Positions 27,460 through 36,330 of a stretch of DNA of 64,000 nucleotides are shown one piece after another. This stretch comes from Alphaproteobacteria bacterium (GTDB lineage Bacteria; Pseudomonadota; Alphaproteobacteria; Micavibrionales; Micavibrionaceae). Under the pieces are notes generated by a model. It did not search any database. It was not told the origin of the DNA and saw nothing but the letters and a program-made list of their open reading frames with translations. The position numbers were made by a program, and so were the translations under genes. The stretch spans positions 2,170,001 to 2,234,000 of the forward strand of contig CP065008.1 in NCBI GenBank assembly GCA_016699735.1, read 5' to 3'. Within the stretch, counting starts at the first letter, position 1. Every line of letters starts with the position of its first letter.

Positions 27460-27566
27460 AAAATCTTAAGCCAGAAGCGCCGGACAGGATAACTTTGCGT
27501 TTCCCCTCATCGGTGCTTTTGGCGTACTGTCCTCGGGGACAAGAAGGATAAGGACCGGATAATCCG

Positions 27567-28718
27567 ATGTCGGACAAGGATTTTTACAAAATTCTGGGCG
27601 TGGAAAAAAACGCCGGCGCGGAGGACATCAAAAAATCCTACCGCAAACTCGCCATGCAGTATCACCCCGACCGCAACAAGGACAACCCGAAGGCCGAGGA
27701 AAAGTTCAAGGAAGTCAATCAGGCCTATGATGTTCTGAAAGATGAACAAAAACGCGCCGCCTACGACCGCTACGGCATGAGCGCCTTCGACGGCAGCATG
27801 GGCGCAGCCTCTCCCGGCGCGGGCGGAGATTTCAGCGGCTTCGGGGGCGCCTTCTCGGATATCTTCGAGGATATGTTCGGCGACATCATGGGCGGTCGCC
27901 GCAAAACAGGCCCGACCCGCGGCTCGGATGTCCAATACACCCTCGAAATCACACTTGAGGAAGCCTTCCTCGGCAAGGAAGCCAAATTAAAAATCCCCCT
28001 GCAGGACACCTGCGAAACCTGCGACGGCAAGGGTTCAGAATCCGGTCATTCAAGTCAGGCCTGCCCCGCCTGTAACGGACAGGGCCGCCTGCGCCAGCAA
28101 CAGGGCTTCTTCACCATCGAACGCACTTGCCCCACCTGTCAGGGTGCGGGTAGCGTTATCACCAACCCCTGCAAGAAATGCGCGGGTCAGGGCACAGTCC
28201 GCAAGGAAAAGAACCTCAACGTCAAAATTCCGGCGGGCGTGGAAACCGGCCGCCGCATCCGCCTGACCGGAGAGGGCGAAGCAGGCCAGCGCGGCGGACC
28301 GCGGGGCGATCTTTACGTGCTCCTCAATGTCAAACCGCACAAGCTCTTCCGCCGCGAAGGAGCGAATCTTTACTGCCGCGTCCCGATCACGGTCACCCGT
28401 GCGGCGCTGGGCGGCGAAGTGGACGTCCCGACCATCGAGGGCAAACGCGCCAACGTCAAGGTGCCGCCGGGAACCCAGACCGGCCAGCAATTCCGCATCA
28501 AGGGCAAGGGCATGAGCGTCCTGCGCTCCGACGCACGCGGCGATATGTATATCGAAATCTTCGTGGAGACCCCCGTGAACCTGAGCAAAAAGCAGCAGGA
28601 TATTCTCAAACAGCTTGATGAATCGATGGACGATGGCGCCACCAAGGGCAAGAACTCCCCCGAATCGAGCGGATTTTTCAAAAAAATGCGCGAATTCTGG
28701 GGCGATCTCAGCGATTGA
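27567..28718 (+). CDS. dnaJ: Chaperone protein DnaJ (Hsp40)
   Basis: 383 residues. J domain with the HPD motif in MQYHPDRNKDN, Gly/Phe-rich linker (GGDFSGFGGAFSDIFEDMFGD), then four zinc-binding CxxCxGxG repeats: CETCDGKG, CPACNGQG, CPTCQGAG and CKKCAGQG, and the C-terminal substrate domains. It delivers clients to DnaK and stimulates its ATPase. 107 bp after dnaK. A small GTCC-TCG-GGAC hairpin lies just upstream of its start. Confidence 0.98.
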   Translation: MSDKDFYKILGVEKNAGAEDIKKSYRKLAMQYHPDRNKDNPKAEEKFKEVNQAYDVLKDEQKRAAYDRYGMSAFDGSMGAASPGAGGDFSGFGGAFSDIFEDMFGDIMGGRRKTGPTRGSDVQYTLEITLEEAFLGKEAKLKIPLQDTCETCDGKGSESGHSSQACPACNGQGRLRQQQGFFTIERTCPTCQGAGSVITNPCKKCAGQGTVRKEKNLNVKIPAGVETGRRIRLTGEGEAGQRGGPRGDLYVLLNVKPHKLFRREGANLYCRVPITVTRAALGGEVDVPTIEGKRANVKVPPGTQTGQQFRIKGKGMSVLRSDARGDMYIEIFVETPVNLSKKQQDILKQLDESMDDGATKGKNSPESSGFFKKMREFWGDLSD

Positions 28719-28741
28719 CGGATCAAGAGAACGGAAAAACC

Positions 28742-29542
28742 ATGAGTAAATCTAAGGAAGAGAAAACACTTAAAATCGGCGTGGCGGGTTGCACAGGCCG
28801 CGTGGGAAAACTGGTCGTGCAGGAACTCCTCTCCGACCGCTGGAGCGGTCTGGGCGTTGAACTCTCCGGCGGCAGCATCCAGAGCGAAAGAGCGCAGAAA
28901 TTCGACTTTTTCATCACCCGCGAGCCAAAGGAACTCTTTGAAGCCTCCGATGTCGTCATTGACTTCACCAGCCCCGCCGGAGCGCGCATCCACGCGGAAA
29001 TCGCAGCGGAACTGAAAAAGCCGCTGGTCATCGGCGCGACGGGTATGGACGAGGAGGACGAAAGAGCGTTGCAAGTCGCCGCCGAAAACGCCCCCATCCT
29101 CTACAGCGCGAACATGAGCATCGGCACCAACATCCTTCTCGCGTACGTCGAGCAGGCTGCAGCGCGTCTGGGCATCGAATGGGACATCGAGATTTTCGAA
29201 ACCCACCACAAGCTGAAGGTCGATGCCCCCTCCGGCACGGCGATCATGCTCGGAAGAGCCGCCGCCAAGGGCCGCGGGGAACGGCTGGAATCAATCGCCG
29301 CTTACGCCCGCCATGGCAAAACCGGCATTCGCGCCCCCGGCGCCATCGGCTTTGCCGTTGCCCGCGGCGGCGATATTGTCGGCGAACACAAGGTCACCTT
29401 TTTCGGCGAGGGCGAACGCATTGAATTCGGGCACATCGCCACCGACCGTTCCCTCTTTGCCCGTGGCGCCATCCGCGCGGCGCAGTGGCTCTCAGGCCAA
29501 AAGCCGGGCCTCTATTCCATGCGCGACGTCCTCGATCTTTAG
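28742..29542 (+). CDS. dapB: 4-hydroxy-tetrahydrodipicolinate reductase
   Basis: 266 residues from the ATG at 28742; an earlier TTG overlaps the dnaJ stop but lies in poor sequence. Rossmann opening IGVAGCTGRVGKLV, VVIDFTSPAG, the catalytic region EIFETHHKLKVDAPSGTA (His-His and Lys, the family's E-x-H-H-x-x-K-x-D-x-P-S-G-T-A), and GEHKVTFFGEGERIEFGH. The enzyme makes tetrahydrodipicolinate for lysine and peptidoglycan diaminopimelate, using NAD(P)H. Only 23 bp after dnaJ, so it belongs to the chaperone operon, a linkage known in alphaproteobacteria. Confidence 0.96.
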   Translation: MSKSKEEKTLKIGVAGCTGRVGKLVVQELLSDRWSGLGVELSGGSIQSERAQKFDFFITREPKELFEASDVVIDFTSPAGARIHAEIAAELKKPLVIGATGMDEEDERALQVAAENAPILYSANMSIGTNILLAYVEQAAARLGIEWDIEIFETHHKLKVDAPSGTAIMLGRAAAKGRGERLESIAAYARHGKTGIRAPGAIGFAVARGGDIVGEHKVTFFGEGERIEFGHIATDRSLFARGAIRAAQWLSGQKPGLYSMRDVLDL

Positions 29543-29665
29543 GATAAAACCCGCCAGCAGTGTTTTTTACATAGATTTTACAAATCCCTGACGCGCCTTT
29601 GACCCATCTCACTTGAAAATCCTGTTCAATCAAGAAATGCAGGTTTTTCAAAAGGAGATTGCGCG

Positions 29666-31018
29666 ATGAAAATAACGTTTACGATTATAAAAAGGGCTGT
29701 CGGGTTCTGTGCGGCTCTAATGATGCTGACAGCTATAAACGCGCAAAACGCACACGCCGATAACCCGTCAGTCCAGATCACATCACAACTGAGCCATTCA
29801 TACATCATGACGGGGCAAAACCAGAAAGTCTACCTGAAGGTCGGATTGCGGGGAACAAAGCCTGACTCTGCGAAAATGCAAAGACCGCCGATCAATCTTG
29901 CGCTTGTGCTCGACAAATCCGGCTCCATGTCCGGCCAGAAAATAGAGGACGTCAAGCAGGCTGCGAAAGCGATGATCGACCGTTTGCAGTCTGGGGATAC
30001 GATCTCGATCGTCATATATGACGATCGATCACAGGTTCTGGTGCCAACAACGCATTTGGAAAACGCAGAATTGATACGGCAAAGAATAGACTCGATTACG
30101 GCCAATGGCGGCACCGCTCTTTACGATGGGGTTACGGATGGCGCTCATGAACTCATGAATTATGTGTCGGATAATCAGATCAATCGGGTGATCCTGCTCT
30201 CCGATGGACTGGCAAATGTCGGCCCGCAATCGACAGAAGAACTGGGGCGGCTGGGTTTGGACCTAATACAGCAAGGCATCTCCGTCAGCACCATCGGCAT
30301 CGGCGAAGGCTATAATGAGGATCTGATGTCAACGCTGGCCGCAAAATCCGATGGGTTTCACCGCTTTCTGGCGAATACGGCAGACCTGTACAGCACACTG
30401 GACTGGGAAATGGGCAAAATATCCTCTGCTGTCGCAAACGATGTCACGGTCAAACTGAAATTCGCGCGGGGTGTCCGTCCGCTCTCAGTGGGGCGGGAGG
30501 GCGTAATCAATGGTCAGGAGGTTACAGTCAAAATCAATCAGGTCTATAGCGACCATGAGATTTACGTGCTGACCGAGGCTGAAATTATGCCCGACATCGG
30601 CCAGCACATCGTTAGCCCTATCGCTGACGTCAATCTTCTATATTTTGATATGGCATCCAAAAACAATATAGATAACTGGCAATATGTAAGCACAAAAGTC
30701 ACGAATGACCAGAATCTGGTGAATACTACGCTAAACCGCGACGTCCTGATCGCCGTCAATGAACAAAATGCGGCCGCCATTCAGAAAACCGCCATCGACC
30801 TTCGCGATCAAGGCAAAGTCCATGACGCGAAGGCGCTGCTGGATGAAATGGCCGAAACCCTCAAAAAGGCTGGGGAGTTATTGGCCTCCCCGCGCCTGAC
30901 GAAATACTCGGAGGCCATCGAAGACAGCGCACAAAAGATCGAAGACGACGCACAATGGAACGAAAACAGGAAGCAAAACACCTCAACCATGTTCTCTGTA
31001 AGTTTTAATGTCACGTAG
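29666..31018 (+). CDS. Secreted von Willebrand factor A domain protein
   Basis: 450 residues with a signal peptide (cut after HADN region, about 31). The vWA domain at about 75-250 has a complete metal-binding site: D83-K-S85-G-S87, a GGT with Thr150, and LLSDG with Asp180. The remaining 200 residues form a beta-rich domain and a C-terminal helical segment, the usual architecture of bacterial secreted vWA proteins. It probably binds a protein or surface partner via Mg2+/Mn2+. GGAG stands before the ATG. A strong terminator follows at 31034-31066, separating it from the sensor kinase. Confidence 0.88.
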   Translation: MKITFTIIKRAVGFCAALMMLTAINAQNAHADNPSVQITSQLSHSYIMTGQNQKVYLKVGLRGTKPDSAKMQRPPINLALVLDKSGSMSGQKIEDVKQAAKAMIDRLQSGDTISIVIYDDRSQVLVPTTHLENAELIRQRIDSITANGGTALYDGVTDGAHELMNYVSDNQINRVILLSDGLANVGPQSTEELGRLGLDLIQQGISVSTIGIGEGYNEDLMSTLAAKSDGFHRFLANTADLYSTLDWEMGKISSAVANDVTVKLKFARGVRPLSVGREGVINGQEVTVKINQVYSDHEIYVLTEAEIMPDIGQHIVSPIADVNLLYFDMASKNNIDNWQYVSTKVTNDQNLVNTTLNRDVLIAVNEQNAAAIQKTAIDLRDQGKVHDAKALLDEMAETLKKAGELLASPRLTKYSEAIEDSAQKIEDDAQWNENRKQNTSTMFSVSFNVT

Positions 31019-31033
31019 CCCCACCGACGAGCA

Positions 31034-31066
31034 AGATACGGCCTTGGCAGAGGCCGTATCTTTTTT
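31034..31066 (+). terminator. Intrinsic terminator after the vWA gene
   Basis: Perfect 11-bp stem AGATACGGCCT (31034-31044) and AGGCCGTATCT (31051-31061) with a 6-nt loop, followed by TTTTTT. It lies 15 bp after the vWA stop codon and before the kinase ATG at 31082. Confidence 0.92.
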
Positions 31067-31081
31067 ATACTGTAGCAAGAT

Positions 31082-32026
31082 ATGAAAAAACGCCATCTCT
31101 TCGCCCTGATATTAATTCTCATCGTGCCGATGCTCACCATGGCCCGGATATGGGACGACCTCATAAAAAACGAGCAGGCCGCCATAACCTGCCGCTACGA
31201 ACAGAGCCTGCTTCTACAGCAATGCAATACCGCACCTCAAATAACCTATGACAAAGAAGATCTGCCCCTGCCCGACTATCAAAAACATCTGGTCTGGGTA
31301 GGTTTATCGCTGTCCTTTTTTATCCTGGGCGCTTACTTCTTCTGGGAGTTTCTGAAAATCCTCGGCATCACCAGTCGCAAAGTCTCCTTCGTCAGCCACG
31401 TCTCACATGAACTGAAAACGCCACTGACCAACCTGCGCCTCTATATCGACCTTCTGAAAAATCAGACCGCCGAGCAACCGGAGACGCAAAAAAAACTCGC
31501 CGTTCTCGATCAGGAATGTCTGCGGCTCACGCAGCTTGTCGATAACCTCTTGCTCTTTTCGGGAGGAGATCGCCTTCACATCACCCTGAAGGATCAGGAC
31601 ATCGACGAAATAATTGAATCCCTCCGCGTCCGTCACGCCGATGCCTTTGCTGCAAAGAACCTCAAATTGATGACTGAATCCCAACGTGTGCGGGCCATGG
31701 TGGATCGTAGTGTTCTGGAGCAGATTTTGGTCAATCTCCTGAGCAACGCCCTCAAATACGTCCCCGCAGGCGGTACAATAAAACTGTCCGCCCGCAAGGA
31801 AGACAAAAAACTTCTGATACGCGTTGAGGATGACGGGCCGGGTATCCCCGCCGCGCTACGAAAAAAAATCTTCGTGCCGTTCGAACGCGGGGACGGATCG
31901 AATTCCCAAGAAGCCGCCGGAATGGGCATCGGCCTGCCGCTGGCCCGCAATCTGGCGCGAGCGCATGGCGGCGATCTCATTTTATTGGAAACGCCCAAAG
32001 GCGCAGCGTTTGAGGTGCGGTTATGA
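31082..32026 (+). CDS. Sensor histidine kinase
   Basis: 314 residues, short for a membrane sensor. One helix at about 5-20 and one at 70-92 flank a small periplasmic loop of about 48 residues with two cysteines, Cys37 and Cys48. The HisKA box is VSHVSHELKTPLTNL with phospho-acceptor His109; the ATPase part has the N box (NLLSNALKY), the G1 box DDGPGIP, and MGIGLPLA. No HAMP domain is seen. It overlaps the response regulator by ATGA, so the two are a pair. The signal is unknown; the cysteine pair might sense redox state or hold a disulfide. Confidence 0.93.
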   Translation: MKKRHLFALILILIVPMLTMARIWDDLIKNEQAAITCRYEQSLLLQQCNTAPQITYDKEDLPLPDYQKHLVWVGLSLSFFILGAYFFWEFLKILGITSRKVSFVSHVSHELKTPLTNLRLYIDLLKNQTAEQPETQKKLAVLDQECLRLTQLVDNLLLFSGGDRLHITLKDQDIDEIIESLRVRHADAFAAKNLKLMTESQRVRAMVDRSVLEQILVNLLSNALKYVPAGGTIKLSARKEDKKLLIRVEDDGPGIPAALRKKIFVPFERGDGSNSQEAAGMGIGLPLARNLARAHGGDLILLETPKGAAFEVRL

Positions 32027-32712
32027 AAGTTCTTGTGGCCGAAGACGATCCAAATATCCTGAGCGCCCTTTGCGAAATCTTCGAACAGGAAGGCTTTGAG
32101 CCGATCAGGGCAAAAGACGGCGCGCAGGCTCTGGCCCTTTTCACGGAGAAAAAACCGGACTTCCTGTGCCTCGACATCATGATGCCGAACCTGAACGGCT
32201 ACGATCTTTGCCGCAAAATCCGCGCGCTCCCCTCCGATGTTCCGATCATTTTCATGAGCGCCAAGGGGCAAGAAATCGATAAGGTTCTGGGCCTCGAACT
32301 CGGAGCGGACGATTACATCGTCAAACCCTTCGGGGTGCATGAGGTCATAGCCCGGATTCGCGCTGTGGCCCGCCGAACTCTGAAAAGCGCAAACCGTAAT
32401 CCCGACCAAGGCGGATTTTCTATGAAAGACCTCACGGTCTATCCACTCCAACTCAGAGCCTTCCGCGATGGTGAACCTATTGATCTCAGCCTGCGCGAGG
32501 TTAAAATTCTCCAACTACTTTATGAAAATAAAGGCAAGGTCATAGACCGGGATGCGCTGCTCGATGCCTGCTGGGGCGAGCACATCATGCCCGAAAGCCG
32601 CACAGTGGATCAGCATATCGCCGTACTGAGAAAAAACATTGAACGCGATCCCAAAAATCCGCAGATCATAAAAACCGTCCACGGCGCGGGTTATAGATAC
32701 GAAGCGGAATAA
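32023..32712 (+). CDS. OmpR family response regulator
   Basis: 229 residues. Receiver domain with acidic pocket EDD at 7-9, phospho-acceptor Asp51 (CLDIMMP), the Ser of MSAKG and the Lys of VKPFG; then a winged-helix DNA-binding domain with LSLREVKILQLLYEN, VIDRDALLDACWG and RTVDQHIAVLRKNIE. Its ATG overlaps the kinase stop, so it is phosphorylated by that kinase. Targets cannot be told; the upstream vWA gene or the exopolysaccharide genes are only candidates. Confidence 0.95.
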   Translation: MKVLVAEDDPNILSALCEIFEQEGFEPIRAKDGAQALALFTEKKPDFLCLDIMMPNLNGYDLCRKIRALPSDVPIIFMSAKGQEIDKVLGLELGADDYIVKPFGVHEVIARIRAVARRTLKSANRNPDQGGFSMKDLTVYPLQLRAFRDGEPIDLSLREVKILQLLYENKGKVIDRDALLDACWGEHIMPESRTVDQHIAVLRKNIERDPKNPQIIKTVHGAGYRYEAE

Positions 32713-32721
32713 CAAAGCGAA

Positions 32722-33588
32722 CTATGCGGCTTGCTCACCTCGCCCCGCAGAAAGCCTCTCGGCTTCAAGAGCCAGGATCAGCTTCTTGCGCGGACTGCCC
32801 CATGCATAATTGTCGATGATGCCCGTGCCGCGAATCACCCGGTGGCACGGGATCAGCAGTGAAACCGGATTAGCCCCCACGGCATTCCCCACCGCCCGCG
32901 AAGCCTTCTCGGTGCAAACCGTTTTTGCGATGTCCAGATATGTGACTGTCTCCCCATTCGGAATCCGCAAGAGCGCCTGCCACACCTGCAACTGGAAATT
33001 CGTCCCGTAAAGGTCGAGCTTAAGCTGACCGCGATCCTGCCCCTTGCCGCGCCAGATCGCAAACACCTGCGCCCCCTCTCCCTCGACCGAATCATCGTCA
33101 TGAACGAAGACAGCCTTCGGCCAGAACGCCTGCATCCTCTGCACCGGAATATCCCGCTTCTCCTCTATCAGGAAACCCAGCCAGCAAACCCCAAGCTGAG
33201 TCTTGGCAATCAGGATTTCCCCAAGAACACTCGGATGGAACCCATAGATAATCTCCAGCCCCAGCCCCCGGTTCTTAACCTGCCCCGGCGTCATCCCCTC
33301 GCAGGAAACGAACAGATCGTGCATCCGCCCCGTCCCCGAAAGCCCGCTCTCAAGCGCCGAGTCAAGCAAAGGCCGCCCCTCCTGCAGCAACCCCCGGGCG
33401 TGACGGACATTCATATACTGCACCAGCCGTTTAGGGCTGATCCCGACGGCCTTCTTGAACATCTTCTGAAAATGCGTCGCCTCATACCCGGCCCGGCCCG
33501 CGAGAAACTCCAGATCGGGCTGCTCCTTGGAGTGCGCGACCAGATAGTCGATCGTCTCAGCCACAACGGAAAGATTGAAATCGTTCAT
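32722..33588 (-). CDS. Ada-like AraC/methylated-DNA-cysteine methyltransferase
   Basis: 288 residues from the ATG at 33588; 12 residues of upstream ORF are not needed. Two parts: an AraC-type helix-turn-helix (about 1-108, with LAGRAGYEATHFQKMFKKAVGISP) and a DNA methyltransferase domain with the acceptor motif PCHRVIRG, Cys248. The N-terminal zinc/methyl-phosphotriester domain of E. coli Ada is absent. It repairs O6-methylguanine by suicide transfer and probably regulates. Divergent from nth, with 74 bp between starts, giving a small DNA-repair cluster. Confidence 0.92.
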   Translation of the reverse strand: MNDFNLSVVAETIDYLVAHSKEQPDLEFLAGRAGYEATHFQKMFKKAVGISPKRLVQYMNVRHARGLLQEGRPLLDSALESGLSGTGRMHDLFVSCEGMTPGQVKNRGLGLEIIYGFHPSVLGEILIAKTQLGVCWLGFLIEEKRDIPVQRMQAFWPKAVFVHDDDSVEGEGAQVFAIWRGKGQDRGQLKLDLYGTNFQLQVWQALLRIPNGETVTYLDIAKTVCTEKASRAVGNAVGANPVSLLIPCHRVIRGTGIIDNYAWGSPRKKLILALEAERLSAGRGEQAA

Positions 33589-33662
33589 ACTCACACAATT
33601 ACGGTAAACCGCCCGAAAAACCAACCCGTTTCTTGGCAGGAACCATCTGCTAAGATGCTCGG

Positions 33663-34295
33663 ATGAAAGAACACGACATTCACGAATTTTTCCGGCGCCT
33701 GAAGAAAGCCAACCCGCAGCCGAAAAGCGATCTGGAATATACCAACACCTTTACCCTTCTGGTCGCCGTTGTCCTCTCCGCACAAGCCACCGATGCCGGC
33801 GTCAACAAGGCCACCCGCGAACTGTTTAATATCGCCGACACGCCGGAGAAAATACTCCGCCTCGGACTTGAAAAACTCAAAGAACACGTCAAAACCATCG
33901 GCCTCTATAACACCAAGGCCAAAAACATCATCGCCCTCTCGGAAATCCTCATCCGTGACCACGCGGGAAAAATCCCGGACTCGCGGGAGGAATTAATGAA
34001 ACTCCCCGGTGTCGGAAGAAAGACCGCGAATGTCGTATTGAATGTGGCTTATAAACAACCGACCATGGCGGTCGATACCCACATCTTCCGTGTCTCGAAC
34101 CGCACGGGCCTCGCCCCCGGGAAAACCCCGGAAGCGGTAGAGGACGCCCTGATAAAATCCGTCCCCGCCGAATTCGCCCTCAATGCCCATCACTGGCTGA
34201 TCCTGCATGGCCGCTACACTTGCAAGGCCCGCAAGCCGGACTGTGCATCCTGCCATGTCAGAGACCTCTGCGCCTTCAAGGAAAAAACCGGATAA
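33663..34295 (+). CDS. nth: Endonuclease III
   Basis: 210 residues. Helix-hairpin-helix LPGVGRKTANVV with catalytic Lys120, catalytic Asp138 in VDTHIFRVSNR, and the 4Fe-4S ligands Cys187, Cys194, Cys197 and Cys203 in the C-x6-C-x2-C-x5-C spacing, matching E. coli numbering. The enzyme is a DNA glycosylase/AP-lyase that removes oxidised pyrimidines. Its stop abuts the convergent membrane protein at 34296. Confidence 0.97.
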   Translation: MKEHDIHEFFRRLKKANPQPKSDLEYTNTFTLLVAVVLSAQATDAGVNKATRELFNIADTPEKILRLGLEKLKEHVKTIGLYNTKAKNIIALSEILIRDHAGKIPDSREELMKLPGVGRKTANVVLNVAYKQPTMAVDTHIFRVSNRTGLAPGKTPEAVEDALIKSVPAEFALNAHHWLILHGRYTCKARKPDCASCHVRDLCAFKEKTG

Positions 34296-34829
34296 TCACC
34301 CGGAATCCAGAGCCGCAAAATGAAGCGGCCGATCCAGCAGCGCCGGAACGCAATCACCCCAGGCAACGCTGTCAACCTCGGGATCCCGCGCCCGCACTTC
34401 GGAATAAAGGACGTTCTGCGGCGCTTGATCCTCCCCGAGACTCAGATAGATATCCAGCACACAAGAGGCTGTGCGGTATTGCCAGACGACCACCGGATGA
34501 TCGCTGCGGATTGATTCAGGCGCCTGAAACAGGGTCTCGACCAGTTCCGCCGGCGCCCCGTTCAAAACGGTATTATCCCTCCGCGCCATATCCCGAAGCT
34601 CGGATAGGGAATAAGAATAGGCATTCTCAATGGAATCCACTTTCGGCCCGACCGCACCGGAGTAAAAAACTGTACCGGAAAAACACACAATCACAAGGAT
34701 CGCGATAACGCCCAGAAATCCGACGTTCAGAAGGTTATTCCCCCCAAACATAGGGACGGAGGGCCGACGAAAAAAAGAAAAGCCGAGGCTCTCACCCCGG
34801 CTCCCTTGATCCTGTTCAGTGAATCCCAC
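34296..34829 (-). CDS. Single-pass membrane protein of unknown family
   Basis: 177 residues. One strong hydrophobic helix at about 33-57 (NVGFLGVIAILVIVCFSGTVFYSGAV region) follows a short cytoplasmic N-terminus; the rest is a soluble domain with two cysteines (TASCVLD and WGDCVP) that could form a periplasmic disulfide. Not recognised. Downstream of the bactofilin gene on the same strand, 75 bp from it, so they may be co-transcribed. Confidence 0.6.
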   Translation of the reverse strand: MGFTEQDQGSRGESLGFSFFRRPSVPMFGGNNLLNVGFLGVIAILVIVCFSGTVFYSGAVGPKVDSIENAYSYSLSELRDMARRDNTVLNGAPAELVETLFQAPESIRSDHPVVVWQYRTASCVLDIYLSLGEDQAPQNVLYSEVRARDPEVDSVAWGDCVPALLDRPLHFAALDSG

Positions 34830-34904
34830 AACGAAGTTCCTTTTCGCTAAACCGCACTTCCCTTCTGGAAGCGTTCGCCCCTAAGGGCAATCACTCGGCC
34901 GATA

Positions 34905-35789
34905 TTACTTCGCACTCGTTCTTGCGAACATCCCGCCTTCGAGATTGGCCGGCTCCTTCCGCTCACGCTTGGAGATAATCTCCTTCGCTTTCGCCATCGC
35001 TGACGCGTCCGTGCCGGCCCTGTACTTTTCCAGGCGTACATTATCCGTCGCAGCTTTCAGCGGTGTGACTTTCCCGTCCAGAACGGCCCCGGCTTCGATC
35101 TCCAGTTCGCGGTAGGCGATGGACCCCGTAATCGCGCCGCTCGCCTTGATCGTCAGACGTCCGTTAACGGTGATATCGCCTTCGAAACGTCCGGCGATGG
35201 TCGCTTCCTCGATCTCGACGGTGCCGTAGAACGTGCCGCTTTCCGCAATCTCAAGAACCTTCGCGCCTTTCAGGGCCGCTTCGACGGTCCCTTCGACGAC
35301 AAGATGATCGCAAGCCTCGATCTCGCCCGACATATTGATGCCCCGCCCGATCGTCAGCGTCCGGTCAGCCGCCGAAAGTGAGGGTGCTTCGTAAGCCTGT
35401 GGGGGAACATAGGCGCCGGGGTAAACACCCGGAACCCGGCCACCCGGCTGGAACGGACGCTGAAACGCACCGGTTCCAAGATCGCTGGGGCGAGCTTGAA
35501 TCTCGACATCGCTTACATAGCTGCTCGGCCCGTAAATCGGCGAAGACACGGTCTCGCGCTGGCCTTCGCCCGCGCTCTCATCCTCGTCGGTCACGTCATC
35601 GGAATCGTCAAGCTCAAGCTCATCCTGCTCAATCTCTCTCTCCTCCGCCTTATTTTTAACAATCTCCCGGCTATTCTTCTTAGTGATGACAGAACCGCGA
35701 ACCTCACGGCTTCTGGTATCTTGCGAAGCTCCCTGGCCCTGAGACTTCTGCTCTCCCTCTTGTATCTCTGACCTCACGCGATGAAACAT
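34905..35789 (-). CDS. Bactofilin
   Basis: 294 residues from the ATG at 35789, which has GGAAAGG 9 nt upstream; a GTG 18 bp earlier is weaker. N-terminal 150 residues are charged and Pro/Gly-rich (QEGEQKSQGQG, DDSDDVTDEDE, then PGGRVPGVYPGAYVPPQ). The bactofilin (DUF583) beta-helix spans about 155-260, with turns of the kind LTIGRGINMSGEIE, HLVVEGTVEA, GTFYGTVEIEEATIAG, GRLTIKASGAITGSI. Bactofilins polymerise without nucleotide and mark cell-shape or pole sites. The long disordered N-terminus and basic C-terminus (KAKEIISKRERKEP) are probably contact regions. Confidence 0.93.
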   Translation of the reverse strand: MFHRVRSEIQEGEQKSQGQGASQDTRSREVRGSVITKKNSREIVKNKAEEREIEQDELELDDSDDVTDEDESAGEGQRETVSSPIYGPSSYVSDVEIQARPSDLGTGAFQRPFQPGGRVPGVYPGAYVPPQAYEAPSLSAADRTLTIGRGINMSGEIEACDHLVVEGTVEAALKGAKVLEIAESGTFYGTVEIEEATIAGRFEGDITVNGRLTIKASGAITGSIAYRELEIEAGAVLDGKVTPLKAATDNVRLEKYRAGTDASAMAKAKEIISKRERKEPANLEGGMFARTSAK

Positions 35790-36330
35790 TTGAACGTACC
35801 TTTCCACGATTAACAGTTGACTATGACAGGCACGCGAATGCGCCCACCACGAAAAAAACTCGAAACGAAAATGTTAGAATAGACAAATAAGTAACACGGG
35901 TTTTTGACACCCGCAAGAGTCGATTCCAACTTTTCCCCAAGCAAAATGATATCGTTTTGATTTTTCAGTTTTTTATTTTTTTGCCCTGATTCTTTTGCAC
36001 GAAAAATACAAAAATACGAAAAATAAAGCGCAGAAAAAACGGCGAAAAATCCTTCAACTTTATACCATTCAAGAAAAGTGTAAGAGAAAGCACACTGCTC
36101 GGACTCGGTTCCCATCATCGGACAGGCTCTTGGAAAATAACGCTCAGCGGAGACGACCGGACTCACACACAGCTTTCCATGAATCCTGTTCTCAATCGCC
36201 ACTGTGCGGCCCCCTCTTTTAAAGCGCTTGCGTTTTTAAAAGCTTATTCTAATGAACAAGGGAACACCGAAACAAACACTATTTATTCTGCGAAGCGATA
36301 GAATGACTATTATTATTTAAATACAACAGC
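35790..36330. other. 541-bp AT-rich intergenic region
   Basis: Between the end of uvrC and the bactofilin start, on whose upstream side it lies. Clearly lower GC than the genes, with runs of T and A around 35965-36030 and AT-rich palindromic bits near 36215-36245. The minus-strand ORF at 35810-36202 (130 codons) has no family, no clear start signal and poor composition, so I do not call it. It is most likely the promoter and leader region of bactofilin. I see no tRNA, riboswitch or clear terminator. Confidence 0.5.

Noticed and set aside
35810..36202. 130-codon minus-strand ORF in the gap before bactofilin
   Set aside because: AT-rich, no recognised motif, no convincing start; more likely leader DNA.
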